Source of the DNA: UBA11740 sp049273695
GTDB lineage: Bacteria; Acidobacteriota; Blastocatellia; Pyrinomonadales; Pyrinomonadaceae
DNA: 64,000 nucleotides
Reading direction: 5' to 3'
NCBI GenBank assembly: GCA_049273695.1
Contig: JBASRE010000053.1
Location: forward strand, 1-64,000
Part shown: positions 44,154-53,070 of the stretch, piece after piece
Numbering within the stretch: position 1 is the stretch's first letter
Layout: every line of letters begins with the position of its first letter
Translations under genes and position numbers: made by a program
The notes under the pieces: model-generated
What the model was told of the DNA's origin: nothing
The model's input: only the letters and a program-made list of their open reading frames with translations
Database searches by the model: none

Positions 44154-46559
44154 TCAAGGCTGGCTGCCCGGATACCGTTTTTTCGCCTCTTTGATCGCGC
44201 TGCAAAAACCCTGCATGCTGTAGTTCGTCCCTTTTTGTTTGGGCTTGTTCAGTCCGTAGATGTACCACCCCACGTTGCTTTCATAATAAGGCGCCAGCTC
44301 ATCCAGCAACCCGTTGCGGTACTCGAGTCGATTCTTCGTTGCCGGATCGTTATCGAGATATATCTGAACGGACCGAAGCACCTTTAGGTACTCAATAATG
44401 TCGAGCCGCTGCTCTGCAGTAAGCAGAGGCCCAATTACTCCGTTCGTATTCGGCGCCGCTTCGCGGAATTCGTGGCCAGCATTCGAATTGCCTTTCACCG
44501 AGGTGTCAAACTTAAACGCTCCTTCGACAGGTTCGTTCGTGAAGCCCAGGTAGACCGGATCAAACTCACGCGATCCGACCCAGAACCACTTGGCTCGTTC
44601 TGCGACGGGCGACAAGAGCTCGTACATGTTTCGCACTGATCCGTTGTGCAGGAACGGTGCGGTAGCCCAATAACCGTCAAGTGGTCGCGCGGGATAGGCC
44701 ACCGGCGCGCGGAATATGTTTGGACGATGACCTTCCAGGATCTTCTTGCACTCCTCGTCTTGATCAATGCCCTGATCGATGAACCACCGGTCCAGAATTG
44801 CGTTAATCGAATAGTCCAGCATAGCTCCGGCGCCGGCTCTTCCCTGGCTGTCTAACACGTTTTTGGGAAACTGTGGCACTCCAGGGACGTAGTGCGGCTC
44901 CAGAAACGGGCCGGGATATACATTGCGGCCAAATTCTTCGGCGTCGAAAGGATCCGTGCCCATCTTGTCCATTCGATACATCGGCAGTTGCAGGAATTTG
45001 CCGCCGGGGTCGGGAGGACAGTCTGGCGCTTGAAACGCCGGGGCATGACAACTAGCACAGTAGCCGGTCTTTGGCCGGTTTGGGTTCGGACCGCACATGA
45101 AAAACGGAGGCTTCGGGTTAGCCGGCAACTCCATTTGCTCTGCCGGCTGCGCCTTGGGCCACACCGCTTCTTCATAGAGGTAGCGGCCGCGCTCTACGCG
45201 CGCGAAGTCAATTTTGCCAAGGATGTCGACCGGCCATTTCGGCGCCTGCAGAATGGAAATCAAGGTTTCCATCCAGAAGATATCTTCGATGGTGGCCGTC
45301 GATGCGAAGCGTTTGTACGGATCGGAGAGTTCGACCTTCACGTTGACGCCCCAGGCTTCCGTGATGTTGCGACCCATAGGTTGACTGATCGCGGCGATCG
45401 ACTGGACCCAATCATATTCGTGCGTGTACCAAAGTGGCGGGAAACTGACCGGTCCGTGGCTGGCGAAGTAATTCCGATAGCAATCGCGGGTGAGAGGGCT
45501 TTTACCTTTACAACTATCCAGCGGACCAAATTCGCCATTCACGCCACGCCCCAGCGCCGAAGTGCGAGCGAAACCCTCCGTCGTGGGATAGGTGTGCCTG
45601 ATAAGCCCCATCAGCCCCGCGTCGGCCAGGTCACTCGCAAAGTAAGTTTGAATTCTCCTGCGCAGATCGGTTTTGGCTGTATCTGAACATCGGCCGTCAT
45701 CTTTCAGTTCATTCACGCGACTACAGAAGCGCTCAAACTTCGACGGCACGACTGAAGTGATCAGTAGCGAGAACACCAGGTCGCCGGACCACTTATCGAA
45801 ATTCCAAAAGCTTCCGCCGCCATCGATACGCATGGCCGTGCCCTTGTAGGTGATCTGTGCCGTATGGCACGCGGCGCATGAGATACTGGCCCACTCCTTT
45901 TCGCCGTCACCGAGGTTATCTACATACTCGTCGCGCACGATGTTTTTGACGATACCAACCGGCATCTCATCCTTGTTGTAGGTCGCGTCGTTGTCCGGCA
46001 ACAGCCCGTACCTGGCTTGGATTGCCGGCGACGCAAACATCTCTTCGCTGGTGCGCCACTCAAGCGCGCGAAACCACTTGTAAGGCAGCACCAGGCTTCC
46101 CTGACTGGTCTGGTAGTAGCGCGCACGCTGCTCGGGACTCCATTCGTCTGGTTGGTGCAAGGTCTGCGGACAAGGCGAAGGCAAAGGCGACTCTTGCGCA
46201 TACGGAGTCGCCGCTGCACCGGGTGTAGCGGCGGGCGAAACGCCGGGAGATGCGACGGGCGAGGGCGTAACTGCTTGCAGCGTCAACGAGGCTTGAACCA
46301 CCTGTGCCGTCGGCGAGGGGCTAGGTTTAGGCGTTGGTTTGGCACAAGGCTCTGAGGGCAGATACGTGTCTCCCGCTCGTTGCGGTTCGAGTATGACGTA
46401 GCTAGCGTAGACCGGTGGTTGAGGCAACCGAATGAACACGAGGGAGTAGGCGTAGTAGCTACCGAGCAGGAGAACAACAACCGCGCCAACCAGCCACAGC
46501 GTGACGTTGGTCACCAGCCGATTGATTAGCGAGTCGATCCAGGCAAATAGTTGTTTCAT
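44154..46559 (-). CDS. Membrane-anchored RoxA-like diheme cytochrome c oxygenase
   Basis: An 801-residue protein. One N-terminal helix (about 20-42) anchors it with the body outside, then a Pro/Thr/Ala-rich linker (about 75-135), then the diheme domain. YYQTSQGSLVLPYKWFRALEW and heme sites CAACH (about 230) and CASCH (about 502) match the second half of the catalase-fusion protein and the RoxA/cytochrome-c-peroxidase group. RoxA-type proteins cleave isoprenoid double bonds with dioxygen, leaving carbonyl ends; peroxidase activity is the alternative. CGGAGTG precedes the ATG. The tandem of two RoxA-like proteins in one locus is unusual. Confidence 0.82.
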   Translation of the reverse strand: MKQLFAWIDSLINRLVTNVTLWLVGAVVVLLLGSYYAYSLVFIRLPQPPVYASYVILEPQRAGDTYLPSEPCAKPTPKPSPSPTAQVVQASLTLQAVTPSPVASPGVSPAATPGAAATPYAQESPLPSPCPQTLHQPDEWSPEQRARYYQTSQGSLVLPYKWFRALEWRTSEEMFASPAIQARYGLLPDNDATYNKDEMPVGIVKNIVRDEYVDNLGDGEKEWASISCAACHTAQITYKGTAMRIDGGGSFWNFDKWSGDLVFSLLITSVVPSKFERFCSRVNELKDDGRCSDTAKTDLRRRIQTYFASDLADAGLMGLIRHTYPTTEGFARTSALGRGVNGEFGPLDSCKGKSPLTRDCYRNYFASHGPVSFPPLWYTHEYDWVQSIAAISQPMGRNITEAWGVNVKVELSDPYKRFASTATIEDIFWMETLISILQAPKWPVDILGKIDFARVERGRYLYEEAVWPKAQPAEQMELPANPKPPFFMCGPNPNRPKTGYCASCHAPAFQAPDCPPDPGGKFLQLPMYRMDKMGTDPFDAEEFGRNVYPGPFLEPHYVPGVPQFPKNVLDSQGRAGAGAMLDYSINAILDRWFIDQGIDQDEECKKILEGHRPNIFRAPVAYPARPLDGYWATAPFLHNGSVRNMYELLSPVAERAKWFWVGSREFDPVYLGFTNEPVEGAFKFDTSVKGNSNAGHEFREAAPNTNGVIGPLLTAEQRLDIIEYLKVLRSVQIYLDNDPATKNRLEYRNGLLDELAPYYESNVGWYIYGLNKPKQKGTNYSMQGFCSAIKEAKKRYPGSQP

Positions 46560-46628
46560 GCGTCACTCCGGAGTTGAGTTGATCGCTATTCAGTTATTCC
46601 TCTTGGCCCGCGCCAATTGGATACGCTG

Positions 46629-47057
46629 CTACACCGTATAAGTAGTGCCGAGATACATGAAAATAATTATCAGCAATACAAAGACCCACTGGAACGATCT
46701 CACCAGACTCTTCACGTAAGAGTCGCCGGGTTCCAAAAGCAATGCCATAACGAACAGGATCTCTACCAGGATCAGAATCCAGAAAAAAAGGAGAACGTAG
46801 ATCAAAAGCATGCCGTACGGGATCAACGTACCGACACCCACCAGGACACATATAATAAGAGTCACCAGTAGGAAGACCGTGAAGGTGTGCCAAATGATCC
46901 GGTAATAACCTCGCGCAACCTTCGGCGGACCGAAATTGGTGGCGGGGAAGCACTCGTACCCGAGATTTGGCCAGATCCACCGTTCGAACGTGAAGACGTG
47001 CAGCACCATCGCCAGCAGGGCAACCAACGCAGCGATCAGTAGCCATGTGTTTAGCAT
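46629..47057 (-). CDS. Small membrane protein, unknown
   Basis: A 142-residue protein with four predicted helices. The short loop after the first helix contains FERWIWPNLGYECFP. The family is not recognised. AGAGAGGG lies about 8 bases upstream of the ATG. It is the first gene after a 312-base gap and may start a transcript together with the RoxA-like gene that follows. Confidence 0.65.
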   Translation of the reverse strand: MLNTWLLIAALVALLAMVLHVFTFERWIWPNLGYECFPATNFGPPKVARGYYRIIWHTFTVFLLVTLIICVLVGVGTLIPYGMLLIYVLLFFWILILVEILFVMALLLEPGDSYVKSLVRSFQWVFVLLIIIFMYLGTTYTV

Positions 47058-47369
47058 CGATTAGGCCCTCTCTCTTTTGAGAATGTTGCGATTTACAGCC
47101 CTCTCCTGGGCGTTCCCGATAGAACTAATACGGCTCTCTCAATTACTAATCGATGATCATCGACCCGCGAGTTGGGGCTTTGAATGATCGCCGTAAGGTT
47201 TCCGATCTGTCGGGCTCAATATTTCGCTCGCTCGGATCAGGCGAAGGGGAGCCAACGTCCGCTTCGCGACTCTCGGACAGGAATGGTATCCCTGTCGTTC
47301 TCACTTCCTTCATGCGCTCACCGAAAACCACACCGGCTTCCCATTCGTCAACCCGATCCTTGTCTAAAC
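47058..47369. other. 312-base intergenic region with a perfect 12-base palindrome
   Basis: No gene supported. It contains the perfect palindrome CGATGATCATCG at 47151-47162, a possible protein-binding site, about 95 bases upstream of the small membrane gene on the - strand. It is the longest gap inside the - strand locus, so an internal promoter is plausible. I see no convincing -35/-10 pair. Confidence 0.4.
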
Positions 47370-49214
47370 TCAAGGCGACGTTGCCGTAACACTGACAGTC
47401 CTCTCGTTCAATTCTCCGTGGGTTGCCTTGCCGGTCATCCTGTTCGACTCCAGGTGATTGTTTCTCGGTTCAGCAGACTTCCCGGGCAGCCAATCCGTAT
47501 TCCAAGCCTTGAACACATCCCGAATGTAGCTTCGTTTGCGGCGCCGGGATAATCCGTTGTTCTCCAAAATGGATCCAAAGACATATCGGTAAGCGGTCAA
47601 TGGGTTCCAGCCGAACAGAGGCCTGCGCAAATTGGCGGGCGCAAAAAGCAGAAACCAGATGTACATTCTGGTCATTCCCCAGAGAGTGAAGGCGGGCGTG
47701 CTCCGCACCGCGGGATCGTGCCAGCGCCAGTAAGTAGGCACGTATTTGATCCCCTTAAACAGGGCGCGTATGTTCTTGGCCGCCTCAGCGGGACTCGTTT
47801 CTCCGTCGCGGACCCGATCCATTTCCGCAAGCGCTACGCGATAGAGCTTCTGAAACTCAGGAAACTTTCCGCCCAGCAGAACTGAGTAAGGTTCTATTCC
47901 GGTCTGCTCCAAAATCTTCCGGTCTTTTTTTGCCCTGAATTTCAAGTAGAGGCCGGCGTTGAGTGACGTCCCAATGAGAAGACCAACTACCCAAATACGG
48001 TACCAGGCATCCCACAAATCAAAGTCACGAAACGCGACAAACGAGCTGCTGACTACTTCATCAGCGTACGAGATGTTATTGCGGAAAAACTGGTTCAGAT
48101 GCTCAAAGCTTTCGACTGAGAAATCGCCGGTCTCAAAAGCCTTTAGTAACTGCCCGCCGAGCAAATCCACCCAGGCGGTCGTCAGTGCAAGACCTGTCGA
48201 ATACAACGGATCGATGAAGAAACCGGCGTGCGACAGCAGGCTATAGCGGTGGCCGGTAATGTTCTTGGATCCATACTGTAGCCGTCCCGTGCTGACCCAT
48301 CCACGAATCGCCTGCGCGCCTTCGAACTGACGGACCATGGCCGGAAACTTCCTGACATAGGACCAGAATTCCTCTTCCGCATCCATGCCGGTTTCGGGAT
48401 GAATCCTGCGGTTGAGCACCAGTCCAACGCTACACAGCGGATTCGTGCTGTCCTGATGGTTGTTGAAGGGAATGATCCAAAACCAGCCGCCCTCGAAAAC
48501 GTGGTGCAGCGTGCTCTGCGAAAATGGATACTTGAAGCCATGTTCGCTTCGCGGGGCGCCGACCTGATCGTAGTGTCTGACCCCGACCATGTGCGTAAAT
48601 ATCGCTCGGGTGTTCGTGCGAAACTTGTCCGGGTCGTCGCGCAGATCAAACTTGTGCGAAAGCACGGACTTCATGCCGGTGCCGTCAACAAGATACTTGC
48701 CTCTGAACGTCTGCCCCTTTTCGCTGGTCAACGTCACGTGATCTTCCTGGATGTCTATATCGGCGATCCGCGTCTGTTGACGCACCTTGGCTCCGTAACT
48801 TACCGCCACGGCCATCATGTGGGCGTCGGTGTCCTGCCGGAAGAAATGGCAGTCTGGGCCCATCGGCGGTGCAATCGTCGGATACTGATGTGTCTCGGTC
48901 GCGATCTGATCTATGCCTTCTCTCTCGTAGAGAAAACTAAACGCCCGCTTCACGCCGCAAGCGGGACTGATGTAGTCGCGCAGGGGCTGAAAGGCGCTGA
49001 GAAAGGCGATCTCCGGGATCTCATATTTGAGAGCCAGCAGCTTGAGGCGGAAATTCGTGTCCGGAGTCGTAGCTTCACCAATCGCGAACCGCGGATGAGA
49101 CTCAGAATCAATCATCAGTACGTTGAGATTGTGCCGAGCAAGGATGGCTCCCAACATCGTCCCACCGATCCCGGTACCCAAAATGATCACGTCGTATTCT
49201 TGGTTGTCTTCCAT
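47370..49214 (-). CDS. Flavin-dependent halogenase-like oxidoreductase
   Basis: A 614-residue FAD protein. The N-terminal GTGIGGTMLGA is the dinucleotide loop, and FAIGEATTPD and the GGWFWIIPF stretch carry the W-x-W-x-I-P motif used to mark flavin halogenases. YSTGLALTTAWVDLLGGQLL is also typical of the halogenase/geranylgeranyl-reductase superfamily. It could chlorinate an activated position or act as a monooxygenase or reductase; the motif alone does not settle that. The C-terminal 200 residues are extra compared with the shortest family members. The ATG at 49214 follows GAGGTGA. It lies next to the DUF1702 gene in the core of the - strand locus. Confidence 0.8.
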   Translation of the reverse strand: MEDNQEYDVIILGTGIGGTMLGAILARHNLNVLMIDSESHPRFAIGEATTPDTNFRLKLLALKYEIPEIAFLSAFQPLRDYISPACGVKRAFSFLYEREGIDQIATETHQYPTIAPPMGPDCHFFRQDTDAHMMAVAVSYGAKVRQQTRIADIDIQEDHVTLTSEKGQTFRGKYLVDGTGMKSVLSHKFDLRDDPDKFRTNTRAIFTHMVGVRHYDQVGAPRSEHGFKYPFSQSTLHHVFEGGWFWIIPFNNHQDSTNPLCSVGLVLNRRIHPETGMDAEEEFWSYVRKFPAMVRQFEGAQAIRGWVSTGRLQYGSKNITGHRYSLLSHAGFFIDPLYSTGLALTTAWVDLLGGQLLKAFETGDFSVESFEHLNQFFRNNISYADEVVSSSFVAFRDFDLWDAWYRIWVVGLLIGTSLNAGLYLKFRAKKDRKILEQTGIEPYSVLLGGKFPEFQKLYRVALAEMDRVRDGETSPAEAAKNIRALFKGIKYVPTYWRWHDPAVRSTPAFTLWGMTRMYIWFLLFAPANLRRPLFGWNPLTAYRYVFGSILENNGLSRRRKRSYIRDVFKAWNTDWLPGKSAEPRNNHLESNRMTGKATHGELNERTVSVTATSP

Positions 49215-49238
49215 GAGAGTCACCTCGCGGCCACCAGC

Positions 49239-50243
49239 TTATTGAAAAGCGAGGGCCATTTTTTCCCCATCGAATTGAAATCCCCTGGTTACCTGCTCGC
49301 GGATGAGCGTGTAGCCCTTTCTTCCCAAATCCATTTGCGTGCCGGTCCATTTCGCCGATAGCTCGTCCAGATACTTGACGAGCAAGTCCGCGGCCTGGTC
49401 CGCAGTCGTCTTTAGCAGTAAACGACAAGCCAGGTCCGTAGCCGGCGAAGCATTTCCGCCCTTTTGCCGCATGCGCGCAGCGAAGGGAATGCCCGAAAGA
49501 AAGTCGGCCTGATAGCGTCCGGATAATTCCAACAAATGCAGCAGAACCTCTTCGCCAACGCCGCCCGCATATGTGCAGGCCACGCCGACACCGTGCCAAA
49601 GTTCGCTCCGCCTCGCTTCTGGAAACCGATCAATGGCCTGACGAATCAGCAAGGGAGACGCGCCCTTCACCCACCAAAGACTCCGCCCAACGCCCGCGTC
49701 GAAAAGTTGTTTGCCGTAATCTGCTAACGTCGCAGGTGGCGCCTTACATTGGTCAACGAATAGCCGATGGTGAAACACGCCTTGATGAAAACCGTAGCCA
49801 TCCAAAACACACCAGGAAACCGGCGGATCCAGTTTTGCCGTGTAGCGATCCAACACTCGCAGTCCGTAGGGGAGACGAGCTATGGCGAAGCCGGCCCCGA
49901 CGGTCGCGATGTAATCGTGCTTGTGACCGGCGGTATCTGTGAAAGCTCTCAAGCGGCTTGTTTTGCGTGGCGCCAACAAATCCAGCAAGGCACAGCACAT
50001 CCCCGCGCCTTCAAAAGCAAAGCCGACAAAATGTTCGTCATAGTCCTCTTCAAGTCTTTGTGCGAGCAGCTCATAGTCCGGGATCTCTAGTGTCAGGTTA
50101 TAACCGGAAATAAATACCCGCAGGACTTCTTCCAGATTGGCGCGCGCGGGCGAGTCGCGAGTGTCAAAGTTACGGCGCTCAAAAGAAGCCTCGCGCGCCG
50201 AAATCGTGAGCAATGATTTTTTTAACAACCTAAGCATTGCCAT
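49239..50243 (-). CDS. unbL: DUF1702 protein, UNBL (E3)-like enediyne-cassette family
   Basis: A 334-residue soluble protein, family length. The signatures FAFEGAGMCCALLDL, TVGAGFAIARLPYGLRV, VLDGYGFHQGVFHHRL, GVGRSLWWVKGA and GVGVACTYAGG match DUF1702 proteins, which as far as I recall include UNBL/E3 of the enediyne warhead cassette. The biochemical role of the family is not known to me. The start at 50243 overlaps the desaturase stop by 14 bases, suggesting coupling; the frame extends upstream but that part is inside the desaturase. Together with UnbV and UnbU, this completes the three conserved accessory families of the cassette in one locus. Confidence 0.8.
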   Translation of the reverse strand: MAMLRLLKKSLLTISAREASFERRNFDTRDSPARANLEEVLRVFISGYNLTLEIPDYELLAQRLEEDYDEHFVGFAFEGAGMCCALLDLLAPRKTSRLRAFTDTAGHKHDYIATVGAGFAIARLPYGLRVLDRYTAKLDPPVSWCVLDGYGFHQGVFHHRLFVDQCKAPPATLADYGKQLFDAGVGRSLWWVKGASPLLIRQAIDRFPEARRSELWHGVGVACTYAGGVGEEVLLHLLELSGRYQADFLSGIPFAARMRQKGGNASPATDLACRLLLKTTADQAADLLVKYLDELSAKWTGTQMDLGRKGYTLIREQVTRGFQFDGEKMALAFQ

Positions 50244-51204
50244 TATTGGACACAGACAACCGGCGGACTGCCTCCGGTGTCGGCAGGTGAACTTTTTTCG
50301 CCAGCCCCAATGTCTTGAGTACCCAGATGCCGTACCACGCGGGGTCCCATTGGTACCAACGGAGACCATGTCGAGCCGAGGCCTGATGCGCGTGGTGATT
50401 GTTGTGCCACCCTTCGCCGAATATGATCAGGGCCACCAGTGCGTTGTTTACGGATTCGTCTCGACCGGGAGTTTTGAAGGGTCGCGAGCCCCACAAATGG
50501 CAGACCGAGTTAATCAAGCCGAACGCATGCAGGACGGCAACTCGGTTCAGCAATCCGACCCAGACAAAGAAGCACATGGCGTTATACGAATCGAACTGAA
50601 AAGGAGTCGTCTGCAGCCCGCCAATCACGCCCCCCAGGCCATAGGTCGTCGCCAGAATCCCCAGGTAGGTGAAATAGTCACGCCGTTCCTCGTCCAGAAA
50701 CAGGTACAACCGATCGTTTATCAGTTCGGGTGCCCATTTCTTGTAGATCTCCCGCTCCCAGACATCGCGGCGACGACGCTGGTGCCAGCCGAAATGAACA
50801 TGAAGCAGACCTTCACGCGGCGTGTGTGGATCGCGGTCGGGAATGTCACTGTAACGATGGTGCAAACGGTGCATCGCCACCCAAAAAATCGGTCCGCGCT
50901 GGATGGCGAGATAACCGCAAATCGCGATCACGCGCTCCAGCCACTTCGGGACTTCGTACGCGCGATGCGCAAACAGCCGGTGATAACCCAGCGTCAATCC
51001 TAAGCCCGTAATCGTGTAGAAAACCAGAAAGCCAACGATCGCTGAACGAGAGTAAAAGTAAAACGGCAGGATGCAGGCCGCGATCGTCGACGTGATGTTG
51101 GCGACCGTGAAGAGCACATCCACGCGCGTCTCTTGCAACACAATGCGCGCGTCTTCCAACTCAGTGCGCGGCACCGCGAGCGTCGATGTACCTGTGACAT
51201 TCAT
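50230..51204 (-). CDS. Membrane fatty-acid desaturase (acyl-CoA/acyl-lipid delta-9 type)
   Basis: A 324-residue protein with the three histidine boxes of membrane diiron desaturases: HRLFAH near residue 75, HRLHH near 112, and HNNHH near 270, plus four transmembrane helices. These enzymes insert a cis double bond into an acyl chain with O2 and two electrons from a cytochrome or ferredoxin. In this locus it would add unsaturation to the polyketide or fatty chain made by the adjacent synthase. Starts 15 bases after the ACP-reductase gene. Confidence 0.93.
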   Translation of the reverse strand: MNVTGTSTLAVPRTELEDARIVLQETRVDVLFTVANITSTIAACILPFYFYSRSAIVGFLVFYTITGLGLTLGYHRLFAHRAYEVPKWLERVIAICGYLAIQRGPIFWVAMHRLHHRYSDIPDRDPHTPREGLLHVHFGWHQRRRRDVWEREIYKKWAPELINDRLYLFLDEERRDYFTYLGILATTYGLGGVIGGLQTTPFQFDSYNAMCFFVWVGLLNRVAVLHAFGLINSVCHLWGSRPFKTPGRDESVNNALVALIIFGEGWHNNHHAHQASARHGLRWYQWDPAWYGIWVLKTLGLAKKVHLPTPEAVRRLSVSNNGNA

Positions 51205-51219
51205 ACGACTTAACGGTCT

Positions 51220-53070
51220 CTACCAGCCTTGGGACGAGATCCCTCCATCCATCACTAAGACACTCCCGGTAAATAACTTCACCGGCTCGCTCAGCAGATA
51301 AGCAATAAAATGTGAAACGTCACGCGCCTCACAAAGGCGACCATAAGCCGTATTGCTCTCCCACTGTCGGACAAGACGATCGCTCTCAGGCCATTTCTTA
51401 AGCAGCTCACCATAAACCGGCCCGGGTGAGACGCAATTCACCTGGATGTTGTCAGGCGCAAACTCGATCGCCATGCTGCGCGTAAGCGACTCGACCGCTG
51501 CCTTAACCGTTCCCATGCAGCCAAAATAATCGACGTAGCCATGAGACGCGGGTGACGAGAGCGTGATGATCTTGCCGCCGCCGCGTCGACGCATCAGCTT
51601 CACCGCGCGCAACGCGCTCTGGTGCAGGCCGATCACATTAGTCCGATAGGCTTTTTCCCAATGCTCGACAGTTATGTCTTCAAGCCGGGCCAACATGCCG
51701 TTTGACGCGTTGCCGATAAAGAAATCGAGATGACCATGATGGGCTTCAATCTCGTCAAACACCCGGTTAACGTGTTCCGGGTTAGCCATTGAACCCCAAA
51801 GGTGAATGGCATCGCCGCCCATATCTCGGATTTCTTCCGCGGTCTCTTCGCCTTTCGCGCGTGAGTGAAATGAATTGATTACCACCGATGCACCCAACTG
51901 GGCGAGATAAACGGAAATGTCTTTGCCGAGCCCTCTGCCGGAACCCGAGACGAAGAGCACTTTTCCGAGGAACGGTTTGCCCGCGGGCGCTTTGTATGAA
52001 TAGAGAGCGGCGGCCTGGGACTCGACTTCCGCACTAGTTGGTTGGGGAGTTTCAAATAGATTGGTTGTGAAATGCCCGTTGGGATCAGATTCAAAAATGG
52101 CAGCCGACGCCTCTGCGTAGGAACTGCGTTCGGCTGGTTCGCTGGACACGAAAGGTTCGGTTGGCGCGGTGGATGTCGAGATGTACTCGCTTAACGCTTC
52201 GGAGATGCTGCCGATGCTCCTAAACTTCTCACGCGGGATATCGAGGTTCTCCGGCAGGCTGTACTTCTCGCGCAATACCGCGAACACCTCGCCGAGCTTC
52301 ACCGAATCGATGCCCAGATCCTCTTCCAAGCCGGCGGCCGGGTCGAGCACTTCCAGCGGATAGCGGGTGACTTGCGCAAAGACCTCAAGGACACTGGTTT
52401 GAACCGTTGCCGGATCTTTGAAGCCGTTACCGTTCCCTGACGGATGTGCGAACACGTCTTCCGTCTGCGGAGGAGCCTTTTCTTCCGCTTTCAAAACGGC
52501 GGCGCCACCGAGATAGTCTTGCAGCGCCTCTGTAATACTCGCTATCGTCTTAAAACTTTCCCGAGGGATATCGAGTTGCTCGGGCAGACTATATTTCTCG
52601 CGCATCACCGCGAACACTTCACCCAGCTTCACGGAATCAATGCCCAGATCCTCTTCCAACGCGGAATTCGGATCCAGGACTTCCAGCGGATAGCGAGTCA
52701 CTTGCGCGAAAATCTCCTGAATCGCTGGTACGCCGCCAAACCCGTTGTCCTTGGCACGGTGCCCGTTTCCTGATTTGGCTGCCACCGCGACAACGCCTGG
52801 CCCTTTAGCCAGGTAGTCCTGAAGCGCCTCTGTGATACCGGCTATCGTCCTAAAACTTTCGCGAGGGATGTCTAGCTGCTCCGGTAACGCATACTGTTCG
52901 CGCAAGACTGCAAACACTTCGCCCAGTTTTACGGAGTCGATTCCGAGATCCTCTTCCAGACCGGCGTTCGGATCGAGCACCTCCAGCGGATAACGCGTCA
53001 CGCGCGCGAAGACGTCGCGGACGCTGCTGCCGAGGTCGTTCATGACAGGCACTGCCGTTTGTGTATTCAC
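51220..53070 (-). CDS. Three tandem ACPs fused to a FabL-like enoyl-reductase/SDR
   Basis: A 616-residue protein. Three ACPs, each with EDLGIDSVKLGEVFAV, occur in the first 305 residues; the carrier serines lie at codons 52933-52935, 52633-52635 and 52311-52313. Acidic/Ser-rich spacers join them. The last 250 residues form a short-chain dehydrogenase (GSGRGLGKD nucleotide loop) most like FabL-type enoyl-ACP reductases (ESLTRSMAIEFAP). The tyrosine-lysine pair reads Y-F-G-C-M-G-T-V-K, one residue longer than the usual Y-x6-K, so the reductase activity needs checking. Tandem ACPs are a hallmark of PUFA-type synthases. The GTG start has GGAG before it and overlaps the PPTase stop by four bases, so the PPTase and its substrate ACPs are coupled. 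Confidence 0.9.
   Translation of the reverse strand: MNTQTAVPVMNDLGSSVRDVFARVTRYPLEVLDPNAGLEEDLGIDSVKLGEVFAVLREQYALPEQLDIPRESFRTIAGITEALQDYLAKGPGVVAVAAKSGNGHRAKDNGFGGVPAIQEIFAQVTRYPLEVLDPNSALEEDLGIDSVKLGEVFAVMREKYSLPEQLDIPRESFKTIASITEALQDYLGGAAVLKAEEKAPPQTEDVFAHPSGNGNGFKDPATVQTSVLEVFAQVTRYPLEVLDPAAGLEEDLGIDSVKLGEVFAVLREKYSLPENLDIPREKFRSIGSISEALSEYISTSTAPTEPFVSSEPAERSSYAEASAAIFESDPNGHFTTNLFETPQPTSAEVESQAAALYSYKAPAGKPFLGKVLFVSGSGRGLGKDISVYLAQLGASVVINSFHSRAKGEETAEEIRDMGGDAIHLWGSMANPEHVNRVFDEIEAHHGHLDFFIGNASNGMLARLEDITVEHWEKAYRTNVIGLHQSALRAVKLMRRRGGGKIITLSSPASHGYVDYFGCMGTVKAAVESLTRSMAIEFAPDNIQVNCVSPGPVYGELLKKWPESDRLVRQWESNTAYGRLCEARDVSHFIAYLLSEPVKLFTGSVLVMDGGISSQGW
52190..53040 (-). repeat. Triplicated ACP-coding unit, period about 300-322 bases
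   Basis: The three ACP units repeat at intervals of 300 and 322 bases (serine codon to serine codon). Each unit reads VLDPN/A...LEEDLGIDSVKLGEVFAV. The high similarity suggests recent duplication. Confidence 0.85.

Noticed and set aside
38051..46559. Ordinary catalase and ordinary cytochrome-c peroxidase
   Set aside because: The catalase-like proteins are far shorter than true catalases, and the diheme proteins carry RoxA-like sequence around the first heme and lie in a biosynthetic locus; peroxidase activity is still an alternative for the cytochromes.
47146..47373. 75-residue frame on the - strand in the 47.1-47.4 kb gap
   Set aside because: Low-complexity charged sequence without motif or convincing ribosome site.
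48399..49361. 320-residue open frame on the + strand
   Set aside because: Opposite the halogenase-like flavoprotein; no domain content and no ribosome site.
50137..51003. 288-residue open frame on the + strand
   Set aside because: Opposite the desaturase with its three histidine boxes; no domain content.
52190..53040. Regularly spaced repeats as a possible CRISPR array
   Set aside because: The repeat units are about 300 bases and encode ACP domains in frame; no short direct repeats with unique spacers.
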